DNA from: Tianweitania populi | GTDB lineage: Bacteria; Pseudomonadota; Alphaproteobacteria; Rhizobiales; Rhizobiaceae | NCBI RefSeq assembly: GCF_014652875.1 | Contig: NZ_BMZQ01000003.1 | Location: 124,001 to 188,000 of the forward strand | DNA length: 64,000 bases | Direction of reading: 5' to 3' | Shown: positions 35,185 through 44,419 of the stretch, one piece after another | Numbering within the stretch: position 1 is the first letter of the stretch | How the letters are laid out: every line of letters begins with the position of its first letter | Position numbers and translations under genes: made by a program | Notes under the pieces: generated by a model | The model's database searches: none | Seen by the model: the letters and a program-made list of their open reading frames with translations, nothing else | Told to the model about the DNA's origin: nothing

Positions 35185-35424
35185 TCAGCATTTTTCGTTG
35201 CTTCTCACCTTTCCCTGCATGTTCTGGGCGCTTCCATCATCGGTCCGGTTGAGCGTCAGGACACATTGAGCAAGGTGGTTCCAGTCTGTTCCGTGCTCAA
35301 TGATTAGATGAAGTTCCGAAACTTCCTCGAAGTAGTGTGTCGCTGATTCCAGACCGCGCCCGCCATTGTACTCAATGACCGCCTTCCACCTTTTGTCGGT
35401 ATGAAGCGTCACGACGTTGCTCAT
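35185..35424 (-). CDS. Small conserved-looking hypothetical protein
   Basis: 79 residues from the ATG at 35424: MSNVVTLHTDKRWKAVIEYN, then HYFEEVSELHLIIEHGTDWN. Mixed charged and hydrophobic composition, no signal peptide. A start at 35442 is possible. It is the first of three small minus-strand genes between 35.2 and 36.0 kb. I do not recognise the family. Confidence 0.5.
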   Translation of the reverse strand: MSNVVTLHTDKRWKAVIEYNGGRGLESATHYFEEVSELHLIIEHGTDWNHLAQCVLTLNRTDDGSAQNMQGKVRSNEKC

Positions 35425-35477
35425 GTCGAATCCTGCCCTCAATCTGGCCGTTCATGCAGAAGCTTACGACAGAATGT

Positions 35478-35765
35478 TTAAGTGCGGAACGTCTTCTGGA
35501 TGAGGGTGTTGTGGATCGTCGATCCTTCAAGCACGATCTCTAGATCGTCCTGCGTGGTCACGCGCTCATAGCCTTCTCCTTCTGCCGAGATGCGGTATTG
35601 CAGGGCATTTCCCAGCGGCGGCAGTTTGCGCGTCACCTTGTACGTGTTCGTCATCCGCGGCATTGCGAAAACATTCTTGAAGCGGACGGCTTGCCCGACC
35701 TCGAAGATATGGATGTTCTGAACAGATACGCGCGCGGGCTTACCGGTGGAGGCAATAATGGTCAT
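35478..35765 (-). CDS. Hypothetical protein, second gene of a small operon
   Basis: 95 residues (MTIIASTGKPARVSVQNIHI, then VGQAVRFKNVFAMPRMTNTY and KVTRKLPPLGNALQYRISAE). The beta-rich pattern with GEGYERVTTQDDLE resembles small rhizobial proteins of unknown function. It overlaps the upstream gene at 35762 by ATGA, so the two are co-translated. Confidence 0.55.
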   Translation of the reverse strand: MTIIASTGKPARVSVQNIHIFEVGQAVRFKNVFAMPRMTNTYKVTRKLPPLGNALQYRISAEGEGYERVTTQDDLEIVLEGSTIHNTLIQKTFRT

Positions 35766-36022
35766 TGTTGCTGATCTTTCTTTAGGGCGGATTGTAAGTC
35801 CGCCAAATCGACGGGCATCATTTGTTTAGTGGCCGAACCAGCAACGATGGCTGGCAGGTGCAGGAAGGTGCCGACGTTCCGCCAAGCGATCCAGGATGCG
35901 CCGTCAATAGACTCTTCATCGTAGTCGACGCGATAAGTCCCAGCTGGTTGCGGCATGTCTATGCCCCATAAGGTGAAATCGGTAGCAAAATGGACAACGT
36001 CTTGGCGTGTGCGGCTGGTCAT
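35762..36022 (-). CDS. Hypothetical protein, first gene of a small operon
   Basis: 86 residues from the ATG at 36022 (MTSRTRQDVVHFATDFTLWG, then AGTYRVDYDEESIDGASWIA). The frame is open to 36088, but the extra residues look non-coding. It couples to the gene at 35478. No family recognised. Confidence 0.55.
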   Translation of the reverse strand: MTSRTRQDVVHFATDFTLWGIDMPQPAGTYRVDYDEESIDGASWIAWRNVGTFLHLPAIVAGSATKQMMPVDLADLQSALKKDQQQ

Positions 36023-36440
36023 TGATGGATCTCCGATTGCAACGCGCCGATCCGACTTTGAGCTCGTTACGCCTGAGAGCATGATCAAACATCGGCCGAA
36101 CGGCTGAGCGAGATTACGCGAAAGAGTGAGCTTAAGCGGTTGTCGAGCTAATGATTTTCAGGAGAATTCAGAAACGGCGGCTCCAGGTTCTGACACCGCC
36201 AAGCCATTTGGCCAAATCCAACACTCGGAGATTGCGCTTATTCTTGAGATAACACAAGGGCGAGTGGAATATTAAAGATAATTATTTGGCTGTCGTACAA
36301 CGATTTTTTTATTCATGGCTTCGGAACAAAGGTGTGGCCTGAACCTTCACTTCAGTGACTATGAAAAACACAGAACGGTGTTCTGTTTATATCTCCGCTA
36401 TTAGCGGTCCAGAAAAAATTTCGATTTACAAGGAAAACCT
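36023..36440. other. AT-rich intergenic stretch
   Basis: No gene visible. The part 36240-36430 is markedly AT-rich (for example AATATTAAAGATAATTATT) and could bind MucR-like proteins or act as a promoter for the small gene at 36441. Confidence 0.4.
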
Positions 36441-36620
36441 ATGTCATTCGAGATAACGCATCTAAACTCGGGTGGCGATCGCGAAAGCCAGTCGGTCAGG
36501 CAAGCAGATGCACTGCCGCTGCTGTCTAAGATCGAACGCCTGGGCGGCACAAACATCCAGGTGAGGAGTGCCAACGGCCAAAGGTGGACGGCCGCACAAG
36601 CTCGGGCTCAGCTGATATAA
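36441..36620 (+). CDS. Small protein of unknown function (59 aa)
   Basis: Starts MSFEITHLNSGGDRESQSVR, ends RWTAAQARAQLI. AAGGA sits ten bases before the ATG. The charged, alpha-helical composition and the AT-rich upstream region make it plausible as a real small gene. Not recognised. Confidence 0.45.
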   Translation: MSFEITHLNSGGDRESQSVRQADALPLLSKIERLGGTNIQVRSANGQRWTAAQARAQLI

Positions 36621-37017
36621 ACGTCCGACTTCGACGACTGCGCAGCAGCGTTTCCCTGGGTTCACGAGTTAGCTTACTGTTTTAGTCCTAAGTGGACGGA
36701 TTGGGTGAAACATCATCCGTACCGCTGCCGCATGTTTCGTCCAACAGCGGCACCATCCGTCTACGCTATCTTTCGCCAGATGGTCTGCTTCTAGGAATGT
36801 AGATGCCGGCCATCAACGTCAAGAATGGGGTCGAAAGCCGAAGGGTTGCTTTCGGCCGTCCGCTTCTTCGATCGTGAGCGGCCCGACCTGGTGGAAAACG
36901 GTCTGTCCGCTTATTGTACAGATTGGCGGTAGGCCGCCATTTGTAGGGCATCGCAAGCCTTATCGAAAATGATGGAAAAACGGGAAACCAAACAGTTGTC
37001 AAACTCTGATTGACCGA
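36621..37017. other. Intergenic stretch at the edge of the GC-rich island
   Basis: Only short, unconvincing open frames. The sequence style changes here from the plasmid accessory type to the more GC-rich type that continues to about 45 kb. I see no repeat or integrase marking the edge. Confidence 0.35.
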
Positions 37018-37788
37018 TCACCTCTCATCTGCCGAGAGGATGCGGGTAGGGCTATGTCCGGTCATCTTGTGGAACATCGCCACAAACGCCGATGTGCTGC
37101 GATAGCCAAGCCGATCCGCCACGTCCTGCACCTTAACCCCAGCATCGAGGAGGGTTAGCGCGGCTATCAGCTTGGCCCGTTGGCGCCACTCGTGAAATCC
37201 CAACCCAGTCGAAGCCGCCCATCGTCGTGACAGGGTGCGGTCCGTCACTCCAGCCTGGCGCGCCCATTCGTCGAGCGAGGTTCGATCACCGGGATCGGTC
37301 TGGAGCGCCGCAATCACAGGCGCGACCAGCGGATCATCGGACGCAGGTAAGTAGCTGTCGAAGCGTGGTGCCGCCACGATCCGATCGACCAGCACATGCG
37401 CGAGGCGGTGGTCGGCCGCCGAACGCGGCACGGCAACGCCGCGGCCCGAGAAGTCGGCGACGATCGCCTTCAGCAACGGATCGATCGCGATCGTGCGTAG
37501 CTCGGCGGGCAGGTCGCCGCACAGGCCGGGCGCGACATACACCGTCGCATAGTGGATCGCCTGCCGGTTCCACGCTTGATGCTCGACGCCGGGTGGTATC
37601 CATATTCCGTAGGAAGGCGGCGACAAATAGGCGCGCCCGGCGATGACGAACTCGCACACGCCTGACAGCGCATAGTTCAACTCCCCCCAAGGTCGGCCCT
37701 GACGCGGGAAGGTGGTTCCGGCCGGGTAGGTGGCCGTGCGAACCGACACAGGGTCGGGCGCCACACCCTCGATGACAGCCTGCTCCAT
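37018..37788 (-). CDS. AraC-family regulator with cupin sensor
   Basis: A 256-residue regulator: N-terminal cupin (YPAGTTFPRQGRPWGELNYA, YGIWIPPGVEHQAW) and C-terminal double HTH (SLDEWARQAGVTDRTLSRRW, KVQDVADRLGYRSTSAFVAM, FHKMTGHSPTRIL). It is divergent from the EamA exporter gene and separated by 123 bases with a strong inverted repeat, so it probably controls the exporter and perhaps the nitrilase. Confidence 0.9.
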   Translation of the reverse strand: MEQAVIEGVAPDPVSVRTATYPAGTTFPRQGRPWGELNYALSGVCEFVIAGRAYLSPPSYGIWIPPGVEHQAWNRQAIHYATVYVAPGLCGDLPAELRTIAIDPLLKAIVADFSGRGVAVPRSAADHRLAHVLVDRIVAAPRFDSYLPASDDPLVAPVIAALQTDPGDRTSLDEWARQAGVTDRTLSRRWAASTGLGFHEWRQRAKLIAALTLLDAGVKVQDVADRLGYRSTSAFVAMFHKMTGHSPTRILSADER

Positions 37789-37810
37789 GCACCGTACCTA
37801 AGATCGACAG

Positions 37811-37852
37811 CCATTGTCTGAAAGTCACTATATAATGTCTTTCGGACAATGG
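37811..37852 (+). promoter_or_regulatory. Inverted-repeat operator and -10 element between AraC and EamA genes
   Basis: CCATTGTCTGAAAG (37811-37824) and CTTTCGGACAATGG (37839-37852) form a 14-base dyad with one mismatch, enclosing TATAAT at 37831-37836. A dimeric regulator bound here would cover a promoter in the divergent region. The effector is unknown. Confidence 0.6.
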
Positions 37853-37911
37853 CTACATTGTTGCCAGTTAAGAGCGCGCGAGGCGTGCACCCCTCTCAAC
37901 GGCACATACCC

Positions 37912-38862
37912 ATGACCCAGACCAACACTTTCCGCACCGCCTCCTTGGCGATCCTCGCCCCGCTCGCGACCGTCCTGATCTGGTCGGGCAACGCGATCGT
38001 CACCAAGGCCGCAGCCGGGGTCGTCGCGCCGAGCGCGATCGCCTTCTACCGCTGGGCACTGGCGCTAATCGTCCTGGCACCGTTTGTAGCGCCCGCGGCG
38101 TGGAGCAATCGCGCCGCCGCAAAGGCGGTTTGGGGCAAGCTCTTCATCGGTGGCCTGCTCGGCATGGTAATCTATCAGTGCCTCGCCTACGTCGCGGCCG
38201 AGACCACCACCGCGATCAACATGGGCGTCATCCTCGCGCTCATGCCGCTATTCTCCACGCTGCTCGCCAGCATCTTCGCCGGCGAGCGCCTGACGACGGC
38301 TCGCATCGTCGGCGGCGTGATCTCGATCGGCGGCCTCGTCTACCTGACCTCGCAGGGCGATCCGATGAACCTAGTGCGCGGCGGGCTCCACATCGGCGAC
38401 GCGCTGATGCTGGTCGCCGTCCTAGCGAACGCGTTCTACGGCGTCCTGCTCAAGCGCTGGGGGCTCACGCTGCCCGTCTGGGAACTGCTGTTCTGGCAGA
38501 TCGTGGCGGCGACCATCGTGCTTGTGCCGGTATGGCTGCTCGGTCCGATCGAGCCGATCGACGCGGCTGGCGTGCCGCTGATCCTCTACGCGGCGATCCC
38601 CGCCTCGCTGTTGGCGCCGTTGTTCTGGATGGTCGGTATTGCGAAGCTGGGTGCTGCCCGCACCGCGCTGACGATTAACCTTCTGCCGGTCGTCGTCGCG
38701 CTGCTTGCCTGGGCGATCCTCGGCGAACGGCTCCACGCCTACCATTATATCGGCGGTGGCGTTGCGCTGCTTGGCGTCGTGGTGGGCCTGCGCGAGTGGA
38801 AGATCGGGCGGCCTCGTGACGACACTCCCAATGCGGCCGCCTGGGCGACGGAGGAGGTGTGA
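37912..38862 (+). CDS. EamA/DMT-family exporter
   Basis: A 316-residue, ten-span drug/metabolite transporter with two EamA repeats (LIWSGNAIVTKAAAGVVAPS, FYRWALALIVLAPF in the first; ALMLVAVLANAFYGVLLKRW, ILGERLHAYHYIGGGVALLG in the second). Start at ATG 37912 by family length; the frame is open from 37849. Such carriers export amino acids or metabolites. Neighbours are an AraC regulator and a nitrilase. Confidence 0.9.
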   Translation: MTQTNTFRTASLAILAPLATVLIWSGNAIVTKAAAGVVAPSAIAFYRWALALIVLAPFVAPAAWSNRAAAKAVWGKLFIGGLLGMVIYQCLAYVAAETTTAINMGVILALMPLFSTLLASIFAGERLTTARIVGGVISIGGLVYLTSQGDPMNLVRGGLHIGDALMLVAVLANAFYGVLLKRWGLTLPVWELLFWQIVAATIVLVPVWLLGPIEPIDAAGVPLILYAAIPASLLAPLFWMVGIAKLGAARTALTINLLPVVVALLAWAILGERLHAYHYIGGGVALLGVVVGLREWKIGRPRDDTPNAAAWATEEV

Positions 38863-39052
38863 TGCACCTCCTTCCACCGGTAGCCGGCGCCATGCCGGCT
38901 TGGCTGGTGCGCGCCGGGCTGATCGCCGGGTTGCAAGACCCGGCGCTGTCCACGCTCTGCACTACCCTGCTGCGACGCGACGCCGTTGCCAGCGCGTGCC
39001 CTACCGGTGGACGCGCTGCGGCTATCCCGACGAATATCATGAGGTACGAACA

Positions 39053-40009
39053 ATGACGATTAACGACAGCGCCGAGTTCCGGCGCATCAAGGTGGCGGCC
39101 GTCCAGGCCGAGCCTGCCTTCCTCGATCTCGAGGGCTCGACGCGCATCGCCTGCGATTTGATCGCGGAAGCCGGCAGGAACGGCGCGGACCTGATCGCCT
39201 TTCCCGAGAACTTCGTCCCTTCCTATCCCAACTGGTACGAGACGCTGAGCGAGGGGGCGAAGGCGCGGGATCTCGATCGGCGGCTGTTCCTCAACTCGGT
39301 CGTCTTGCCAGGCGAGCATATCAGCACCATCGCCGACGCGTGCCGACAGGCGGGCGTCAACGCCGTGGTCGGCATTAACGAGCGCCGGGCGCGCACGACT
39401 GGCACGACCTTCAACACGCAAGTCCACATTACCCGCGACGGCGTGATTGCAGGCAAGCACCAAAAATACGTTCCAACAACGGGCGAACGCCAGATACAGG
39501 CGCCGGGCACGACTGGGCACCATAATAGCTTCGAAACCGATTTCGGCATCGTATCCGGCCTGATCTGCGGCGAGAACTCAAATCCGCTCGGGCAATATGC
39601 TGCGGCGGTCCACTATCCCGTCGTTCATGTTGCGTCTTGGCCTGCCTACTTCGGGCCGGGTGTGACGTTGCAGCACGCAATCCAGACCGCGTCGGCCGGG
39701 CTCGCCTACTCGCTCAAATGCTTTGTACTGTCGGCAGTGTTGCGTCTCTCCGACGCCTATATCGAAGCGGTGGCGGCGACGGACGCCGATCGCGAGTATC
39801 TCGAGGTGCAGCGCGCCGCCAAACAAGGAGCGATGATCTTCAGCCCGATCGGCGAGCGGATCGGGGACGGCACCGGCTCGGACGAGCGGCTGGTCTATGC
39901 CGACATCGACCTTGGCGACGTCATCATTCCCAAGATGGTCCACGATACGGCAGGCCACTATAATCGGCCGGAGCTGTTCGCGCCGCTGTTCGCGCCTCGG
40001 GAGGGGTGA
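39053..40009 (+). CDS. Nitrilase-family carbon-nitrogen hydrolase
   Basis: A 318-residue enzyme with the complete Glu-Lys-Cys triad: Glu52 in FPENFVPS, Lys138 in HQKYVPT and Cys172 in LICGENSNPLG. The family form is aliphatic/aryl nitrilase (nitrile to acid plus ammonia) rather than amidase, judging from GENSNPL and the WPAYFGPG segment. It starts at ATG 39053, 190 bases after the exporter gene. The substrate is unknown. Confidence 0.9.
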   Translation: MTINDSAEFRRIKVAAVQAEPAFLDLEGSTRIACDLIAEAGRNGADLIAFPENFVPSYPNWYETLSEGAKARDLDRRLFLNSVVLPGEHISTIADACRQAGVNAVVGINERRARTTGTTFNTQVHITRDGVIAGKHQKYVPTTGERQIQAPGTTGHHNSFETDFGIVSGLICGENSNPLGQYAAAVHYPVVHVASWPAYFGPGVTLQHAIQTASAGLAYSLKCFVLSAVLRLSDAYIEAVAATDADREYLEVQRAAKQGAMIFSPIGERIGDGTGSDERLVYADIDLGDVIIPKMVHDTAGHYNRPELFAPLFAPREG

Positions 40010-40489
40010 TCCCTCGGCATCAGTAAAAGTGTAGCCTTAGGCGCTGTCCGTCCTTCCCGGAAAGGAACGTTCAACGAGAAAGCTGGACGCAGATCGGACG
40101 CGAGCCAGACCCGTCCTGGGCTTGCCTAAAACCTGATCCTGAATGCCATTTCCCGAAGTGGCTGACGAACGATGGAATAATGGGATGCTTTCCCACGCGT
40201 TCGGATGACTGCTTTTGGTGAGATGCGCAAAGCTTTGGAATGGCAATGAAGGGGTCGACAGCGGATGAACCGCTTCCCGAGCGTCGATCCACTTGGCCGC
40301 CTGAGACTGGACGGGTGGAAAGCGGTCGGGCATTTTTGGGGGGTAAAGGTAGCGTAAGCTGCCGGGCCTGCGTTGCAGCGCCCAATGGACCGTGCTCCGG
40401 TACGTCGAAGTGGTTCAGCCATCGAGACTGAGCCAGAGGTCGCCGGGTTGGTGCGCCGACGCCATGAGATAATCGAAGGATGAGGGTCG
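40010..40489. other. Stretch without a supportable gene
   Basis: Short overlapping frames only, mostly basic and Pro/Ser-rich. No repeat, RNA gene or clear terminator was recognised apart from GAGGG just before the start at 40490. Confidence 0.4.
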
Positions 40490-41071
40490 ATGACGGATCT
40501 CAGGACAGGTGTTTGGCTGAACGAACCAGGGCAGGCGGAGCTTGGCCCCGACAGTCTCCAGATGGTGACCGACGAACGGACCGACTTCTGGCGCGAGACG
40601 CATTATGGTTTCACGCGCGACAGCGGCCACTTCCTGGGACTGGAGACCAACGACGGCTTCACCGCTCAGGTGCGCATCCGGGCGAAGTTCGAGAGCCTCT
40701 ACGACCAAGCCAGCATCATGGTCCGGATCGACGAGCGGCACTGGATCAAGGCTGGGCTCGAGTTTTCGGATGGACATGCCCTGCTTGGCAGCGTCCTGAC
40801 AAACGAGCGGTCCGACTGGGCAATGGGACGCTTTGATGGCGACCCGATGGATTTCTGGATGCGCGTGTCCCTGGACGATGGTGTCCTGCGCGTGCAGGCC
40901 TCGATCGACGGGAGGCTTTGGCCCCTCATACGGCTCTGTCCATTCCCGGAAGGCGTCAGCTACCAGGTCGGCCCGATGTGCTGCACGCCGGAGCGAGCGG
41001 GTCTGGCAGTCCACTTCTCAGATTGGACGCTGACGAACCATCTTGGGAAGGATCTGCACGACCTTCGGTAA
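40490..41071 (+). CDS. DUF1349 family protein
   Basis: A 193-residue protein of the DUF1349 (concanavalin-like jelly roll) family: TDFWRETHYGFTRDSGHF, YDQASIMVRIDERHWIKAGL and FSDGHALLGSVLTNERSDWA are family-type segments. GAGGG precedes the ATG. The fold is related to beta-glucanase-like proteins but usually with no known activity. It is not obviously coupled to neighbours. Confidence 0.85.
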   Translation: MTDLRTGVWLNEPGQAELGPDSLQMVTDERTDFWRETHYGFTRDSGHFLGLETNDGFTAQVRIRAKFESLYDQASIMVRIDERHWIKAGLEFSDGHALLGSVLTNERSDWAMGRFDGDPMDFWMRVSLDDGVLRVQASIDGRLWPLIRLCPFPEGVSYQVGPMCCTPERAGLAVHFSDWTLTNHLGKDLHDLR

Positions 41072-41240
41072 GCGCAGCAACCCAGGGGCCCTTGAGAACG
41101 TCTGCTTCTCGTTGCGATGTCCAGCCGTTCGGCTGTCCGAGAGGGTTCGATCGCGGCTGGATCGTTCGATGCTTCTGCCACCTATTCCGCTTCGAAGGGC
41201 GGAGCGAGGCCTCGGGCAAGTCATCTACGTGTCCGATCCG

Positions 41241-41912
41241 TCAGGCGTATCCGACCCAGCCCCTGAACGTAAATGCGGCATAGAACAGGCCGACTCCGTT
41301 GAATCCTGCCTCTCGGAGCAGAGCCTCGTCCTCCTTGGGAGACATTGTTGGCAGGCGCTCGCCGATCGCAACGGCCGCGCCGCGCATCTGTAAAGCGGAC
41401 ATGCCCGGCGCCGTCGCGAACGCTGCGAAGCGATCCAGCCATAGCGACTTCTCCGCAGGTTCCTGCGGGAAGCTGTGGTGCGCGACGACCAAGGGCGCGC
41501 CGGGCGTCAGCCGCCGCCGGATTTCAACCAAGGTGCGCAGGCGCTCGTCCCGCGGCAGGAAGTGAAGCGTCAGCAAGCACGTCGCACCGTCGAAAGGTCC
41601 GTCGGGTGCGATGTCGATCGTGCCCTTGTGGAAACCGACGCGCGAGGCGAGCGGACCGAGCGTGCGTGCCGCGAGCTCCAGCATCTCCGCCGACGGATCA
41701 ATTCCATCGAACCGCCAACCTGAATGGTGTTCGGCGAACACTTTCAGTTCCAAGCCGCCGCCTGCTCCCAGAACCAGCACGCGACCGTCGTTTGGAACGC
41801 GCTCCGCCAGCAGCAGGGCGGCCATACGCTGCATAGGGTGGAAGCCAGGCACCATTCGAACCGGACCCTCCGAGTATCGGGCCACCGCTTCTGGATCGGA
41901 GAAGGACGACAA
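41241..41912 (-). CDS. SAM-dependent methyltransferase (class I)
   Basis: A 223-residue Rossmann methyltransferase with motif I VLVLGAGGGLELKVF, acidic motif II GIDPSAEML, and motif IV-like FDGATCLLTLHFLP. Substrate unknown. The gene is transcribed against the DUF1349 gene. The 200 bases beyond its start hold only non-coding sequence or debris. Confidence 0.85.
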   Translation of the reverse strand: MSSFSDPEAVARYSEGPVRMVPGFHPMQRMAALLLAERVPNDGRVLVLGAGGGLELKVFAEHHSGWRFDGIDPSAEMLELAARTLGPLASRVGFHKGTIDIAPDGPFDGATCLLTLHFLPRDERLRTLVEIRRRLTPGAPLVVAHHSFPQEPAEKSLWLDRFAAFATAPGMSALQMRGAAVAIGERLPTMSPKEDEALLREAGFNGVGLFYAAFTFRGWVGYA

Positions 41913-42117
41913 GCAGCAACTCCATCATGTTCTGGATGATCGCGAGAGGATCGGTCGACGGTGGTGGGGAAGACAAACGGCACTCCCGACGAAGGCATTC
42001 GCGCCCACGCTCCAAACATGGTGTTGCCGACGTAGGTCGCTCCCGAGGCCACACGGTCGTGGTCGCGGCGCCGTTCCAAAGCTTTCGGTGTCGACCCCGT
42101 CCGCGGCGGCGACGTCC

Positions 42118-43014
42118 TCAGCCGAACACGAGGGTACGGTGGACCGAAAGACCGGCGGTGACGCCGTCGCTGGCCGCCCAGGTCACTGTATGAGGCGCGC
42201 GGGCCACGTCACCTGCGGCGTAGACACCAGGTACGGTCGTCATCTTTTCCGCATCCGTCCTAATTATCGGCCCAAGCGGTCCATCGTCAACGGCACATCC
42301 CAGCCGTTCGGCGAGGTCGCTGTTCAACCGGGTCGGGGCGGCGATGAAGAGCGCGCCGACGAGGGCGCTCCGACCGTCCTCAAGCAGCACGTCGAGAGGC
42401 CGCCCGTCGCAGCCGACCAAGGATCTTACGGGACTGGCCTCAATCGTGACGCCGCGCCCGCCGAGCGCCTCGCAGGTCGACGCGTCCGGCATGTCCGCGC
42501 CGTCGAGGAACAGGGTCGTCCGCCCCCATTCCGCGATCAGCATCGCCTGATGGGCGGAATGGGGTGCAGTGTGAAGCACGCCAAGGCTCCGGCCCGCGAA
42601 CTCGTAGCCATGGCAGTAGGGGCAGTGAAGCACGTCGCGGCCCCAGCGCGAGCGCAGCCCCGGGACGTCCGGCAGGGTGTCGCTGACGCCGAAGGCGAGG
42701 ACGATCTTCGTGGCCTCGAGAGTGTCGCCGTTGTCGAGGACAACCGCGAAGCCGCCGTCGATCGCCCGAGCGTCCATGGCGGTTGCCTTGATGAGAGAGG
42801 CTTCCGCGTAGCCGGCCAGTTGCCGCCGCCCGGTCGACAGGATGGCCTGAGGATCTGCGCCGTCCTGCGCGAGGAAGCCATGGGAGTGGGCGGCAAAGCG
42901 GTTGCGTGCGGACCCGGCGTCGATCACCGCAACTCGCCGGCGGCCGCGGGCGATGTAGGTGGCCGCCGACAGGCCGGCGAAGCTGCCGCCGACGATGATC
43001 GCGTCATGCCGCAT
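42118..43014 (-). CDS. Thioredoxin-reductase-like FAD/NAD(P) oxidoreductase
   Basis: A 298-residue flavoprotein with the FAD-binding motif [13 protein letters not shown], a CPYC redox pair at residues 131-134 ([10 protein letters not shown]) as in thioredoxin reductases, and the end motif [10 protein letters not shown]. It overlaps the upstream Rrf2 regulator by 11 bases. The usual GxGxxA NAD site is weak ([15 protein letters not shown]), so the nicotinamide partner is unclear. Probably a disulfide reductase or a related oxidoreductase acting in redox stress. Confidence 0.87.
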   Translation of the reverse strand: MRHDAIIVGGSFAGLSAATYIARGRRRVAVIDAGSARNRFAAHSHGFLAQDGADPQAILSTGRRQLAGYAEASLIKATAMDARAIDGGFAVVLDNGDTLEATKIVLAFGVSDTLPDVPGLRSRWGRDVLHCPYCHGYEFAGRSLGVLHTAPHSAHQAMLIAEWGRTTLFLDGADMPDASTCEALGGRGVTIEASPVRSLVGCDGRPLDVLLEDGRSALVGALFIAAPTRLNSDLAERLGCAVDDGPLGPIIRTDAEKMTTVPGVYAAGDVARAPHTVTWAASDGVTAGLSVHRTLVFG

Positions 43015-43471
43015 GGGGTTCTCCCTCGAAGTTGCACTGGCTGGCCCGCCGTTTCAGCCGGGCATGGAAATCGGCATGGAGCGCGGCCAGCGTCACCGCG
43101 CCGAAATGTTCGAGTAGCAGAGCCTCGGCCTTGGCGAACGTGTCGTCCAACGCCGCGTTGACCGCTTCCTCGACGAGGCAACCGGGAGAGTCTGTGCGGT
43201 TGCCCATGGCGAACAGGCCGGGCGACCCAAGAGCCGCGTAGACGTCGCGCAGCGTCACGCTCGACAGGTCGCGCGCGATGGTCCAGCCGCCGCCGTGCCC
43301 CTTCTCCGACCGCACGAGACCGTCGTCGCGCAGTCCCGCCATGATCCGGCGAATGACGACCGGGTTGGTCTGCATCGCCTTCGACAGATGTTCTGATGTT
43401 ACCGGACCGTCGGTCTCGGCCATGTGGAGCAGGACGTGCAGGACGCCCGACAGTCGGCTATCGCTTCTCAT
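43004..43471 (-). CDS. Rrf2-family transcriptional regulator
   Basis: A 155-residue Rrf2 protein: [23 protein letters not shown], wing [18 protein letters not shown], and [10 protein letters not shown]. Only Cys98 (DSPGCLVEE) and Cys148 are present, so it lacks the three-Cys Fe-S cluster of IscR; a single-Cys redox sensor like YwnA/NsrR-like members is possible. It is the first gene of a two-gene unit with the TrxB-like reductase, which it probably controls. Confidence 0.88.
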   Translation of the reverse strand: MRSDSRLSGVLHVLLHMAETDGPVTSEHLSKAMQTNPVVIRRIMAGLRDDGLVRSEKGHGGGWTIARDLSSVTLRDVYAALGSPGLFAMGNRTDSPGCLVEEAVNAALDDTFAKAEALLLEHFGAVTLAALHADFHARLKRRASQCNFEGEPHAA

Positions 43472-43888
43472 AGAACATCAAATGTTGCATGAGAAAGCTG
43501 ATGTCAAGCTGCGGGTAGTGAAGTTCGTCTCGAGTCCCAGCATTGCAGACGCTGTTTGGGAATGGCGGTATCTGCCAAAAGCGCGCTGTATCTCTAGCGG
43601 AACTGGGTGAGCGAGCCCGCGTCCAGAGCGGACACTGTCTCGGTCCACCCGCCCGAACGGATGATTAACCTGCCTTACGTAAGGAGAGTCCATCATCTGG
43701 AAGGGGCGAACATCGGGAGCACCCGAGGGGAAAGAACGAATCCCCGTACTTCGTGACGGCCCGGGGCAGGCTCGTTTCTCAAGTGTTCCGGCGACGTCCT
43801 CGCCGACCTGTTCGAGGTGGCGGACTGAATGCCAGCCCAGCATCAGGTAGCGGGGGCAACCGAACTACGCGTCGGCAGTCGACAGTGA
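43472..43888. other. Stretch without a supportable gene
   Basis: No domain-bearing frame on either strand. The first 60 bases are the upstream region of the Rrf2 gene (GATGTTCTATGAGAAGC-type promoter area). Nothing else recognised. Confidence 0.4.
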
Positions 43889-44257
43889 TCATTCGAACGC
43901 GCCTTGCCATTCGTAGAGCTCTGCCGTCGCGGCATATTCTCGTAGATACGAGAGTTTGCCGTCGTGCAGCTTCGCGATGGTCGCGCCCTCAAAACTCTTT
44001 TCCTCACCGCGCCACGTGTAGTGGAAGGTCCATTCCGCAGTCTCACCCTCGGGCGAGGATCGCAAATCGTGGACGGTCCAGTCGATGACGCGGCCTTCCT
44101 CGGCCAGCCATGTCGAGACCCATCGTTCAATCCAGTCGTGCCCGCGGTAGATCGGTCCGAAACTCTCTATGACAACGCAATCCGGGGTAAGCGTCGCGAG
44201 GATCGCCGCAACGTCGTGCGCCCGCCAGCCTGAGATATATTTATCCAGTATCGTCAT
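43889..44257 (-). CDS. SnoaL/NTF2-like protein
   Basis: 122 residues from the ATG at 44257 (GGAGGAAGGA upstream): MTILDKYISGWRAHDVAAIL, TPDCVVIESFGPIYRGHDWI, WTFHYTWRGEEKSFEGATIA. This is the cone-shaped SnoaL/NTF2-like fold, used by small isomerases, hydratases and stress proteins. The open frame to 44332 adds a non-conserved N-terminus. No substrate can be inferred. Confidence 0.85.
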   Translation of the reverse strand: MTILDKYISGWRAHDVAAILATLTPDCVVIESFGPIYRGHDWIERWVSTWLAEEGRVIDWTVHDLRSSPEGETAEWTFHYTWRGEEKSFEGATIAKLHDGKLSYLREYAATAELYEWQGAFE

Positions 44258-44419
44258 CGATGTGATGTCCTTCCTCCACACTGATAAGTGCATTCCAACC
44301 CTGCTCGCACAAAGACCCTCACGGCCTCCCACTTCGCACGAAGCGCGCGGATGAACTGGTGATCCTTCCTGACGGACGCCTTGGCCAGCGTTTTAAGGAG
44401 GTTGCGGGAGAAACTGTTG

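Noticed and set aside
38862-39056. A 64-codon frame directly after the exporter gene
   Set aside because: Parts (VRAGLIAGLQDPALSTLC) faintly resemble the linker region of cupin-type AraC regulators, but the remainder does not. It may be a fragment; too weak to list as a gene.
38675-39523. A 282-codon minus-strand frame opposite the exporter and nitrilase
   Set aside because: The product is Arg-rich and low-complexity; the plus-strand genes carry clear family motifs over the same bases.
41913-42117. Possible gene piece between the methyltransferase and the reductase
   Set aside because: A minus-strand segment (TYVGNTMFGAWARMPSSG) looks mildly protein-like but matches no family I know and has no usable start.
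41611-43161. A 516-codon open frame on the plus strand
   Set aside because: It is antisense to the methyltransferase, TrxB-like and Rrf2 genes. GC-rich DNA gives long chance frames, and its product is Arg/Pro-rich without any motif.
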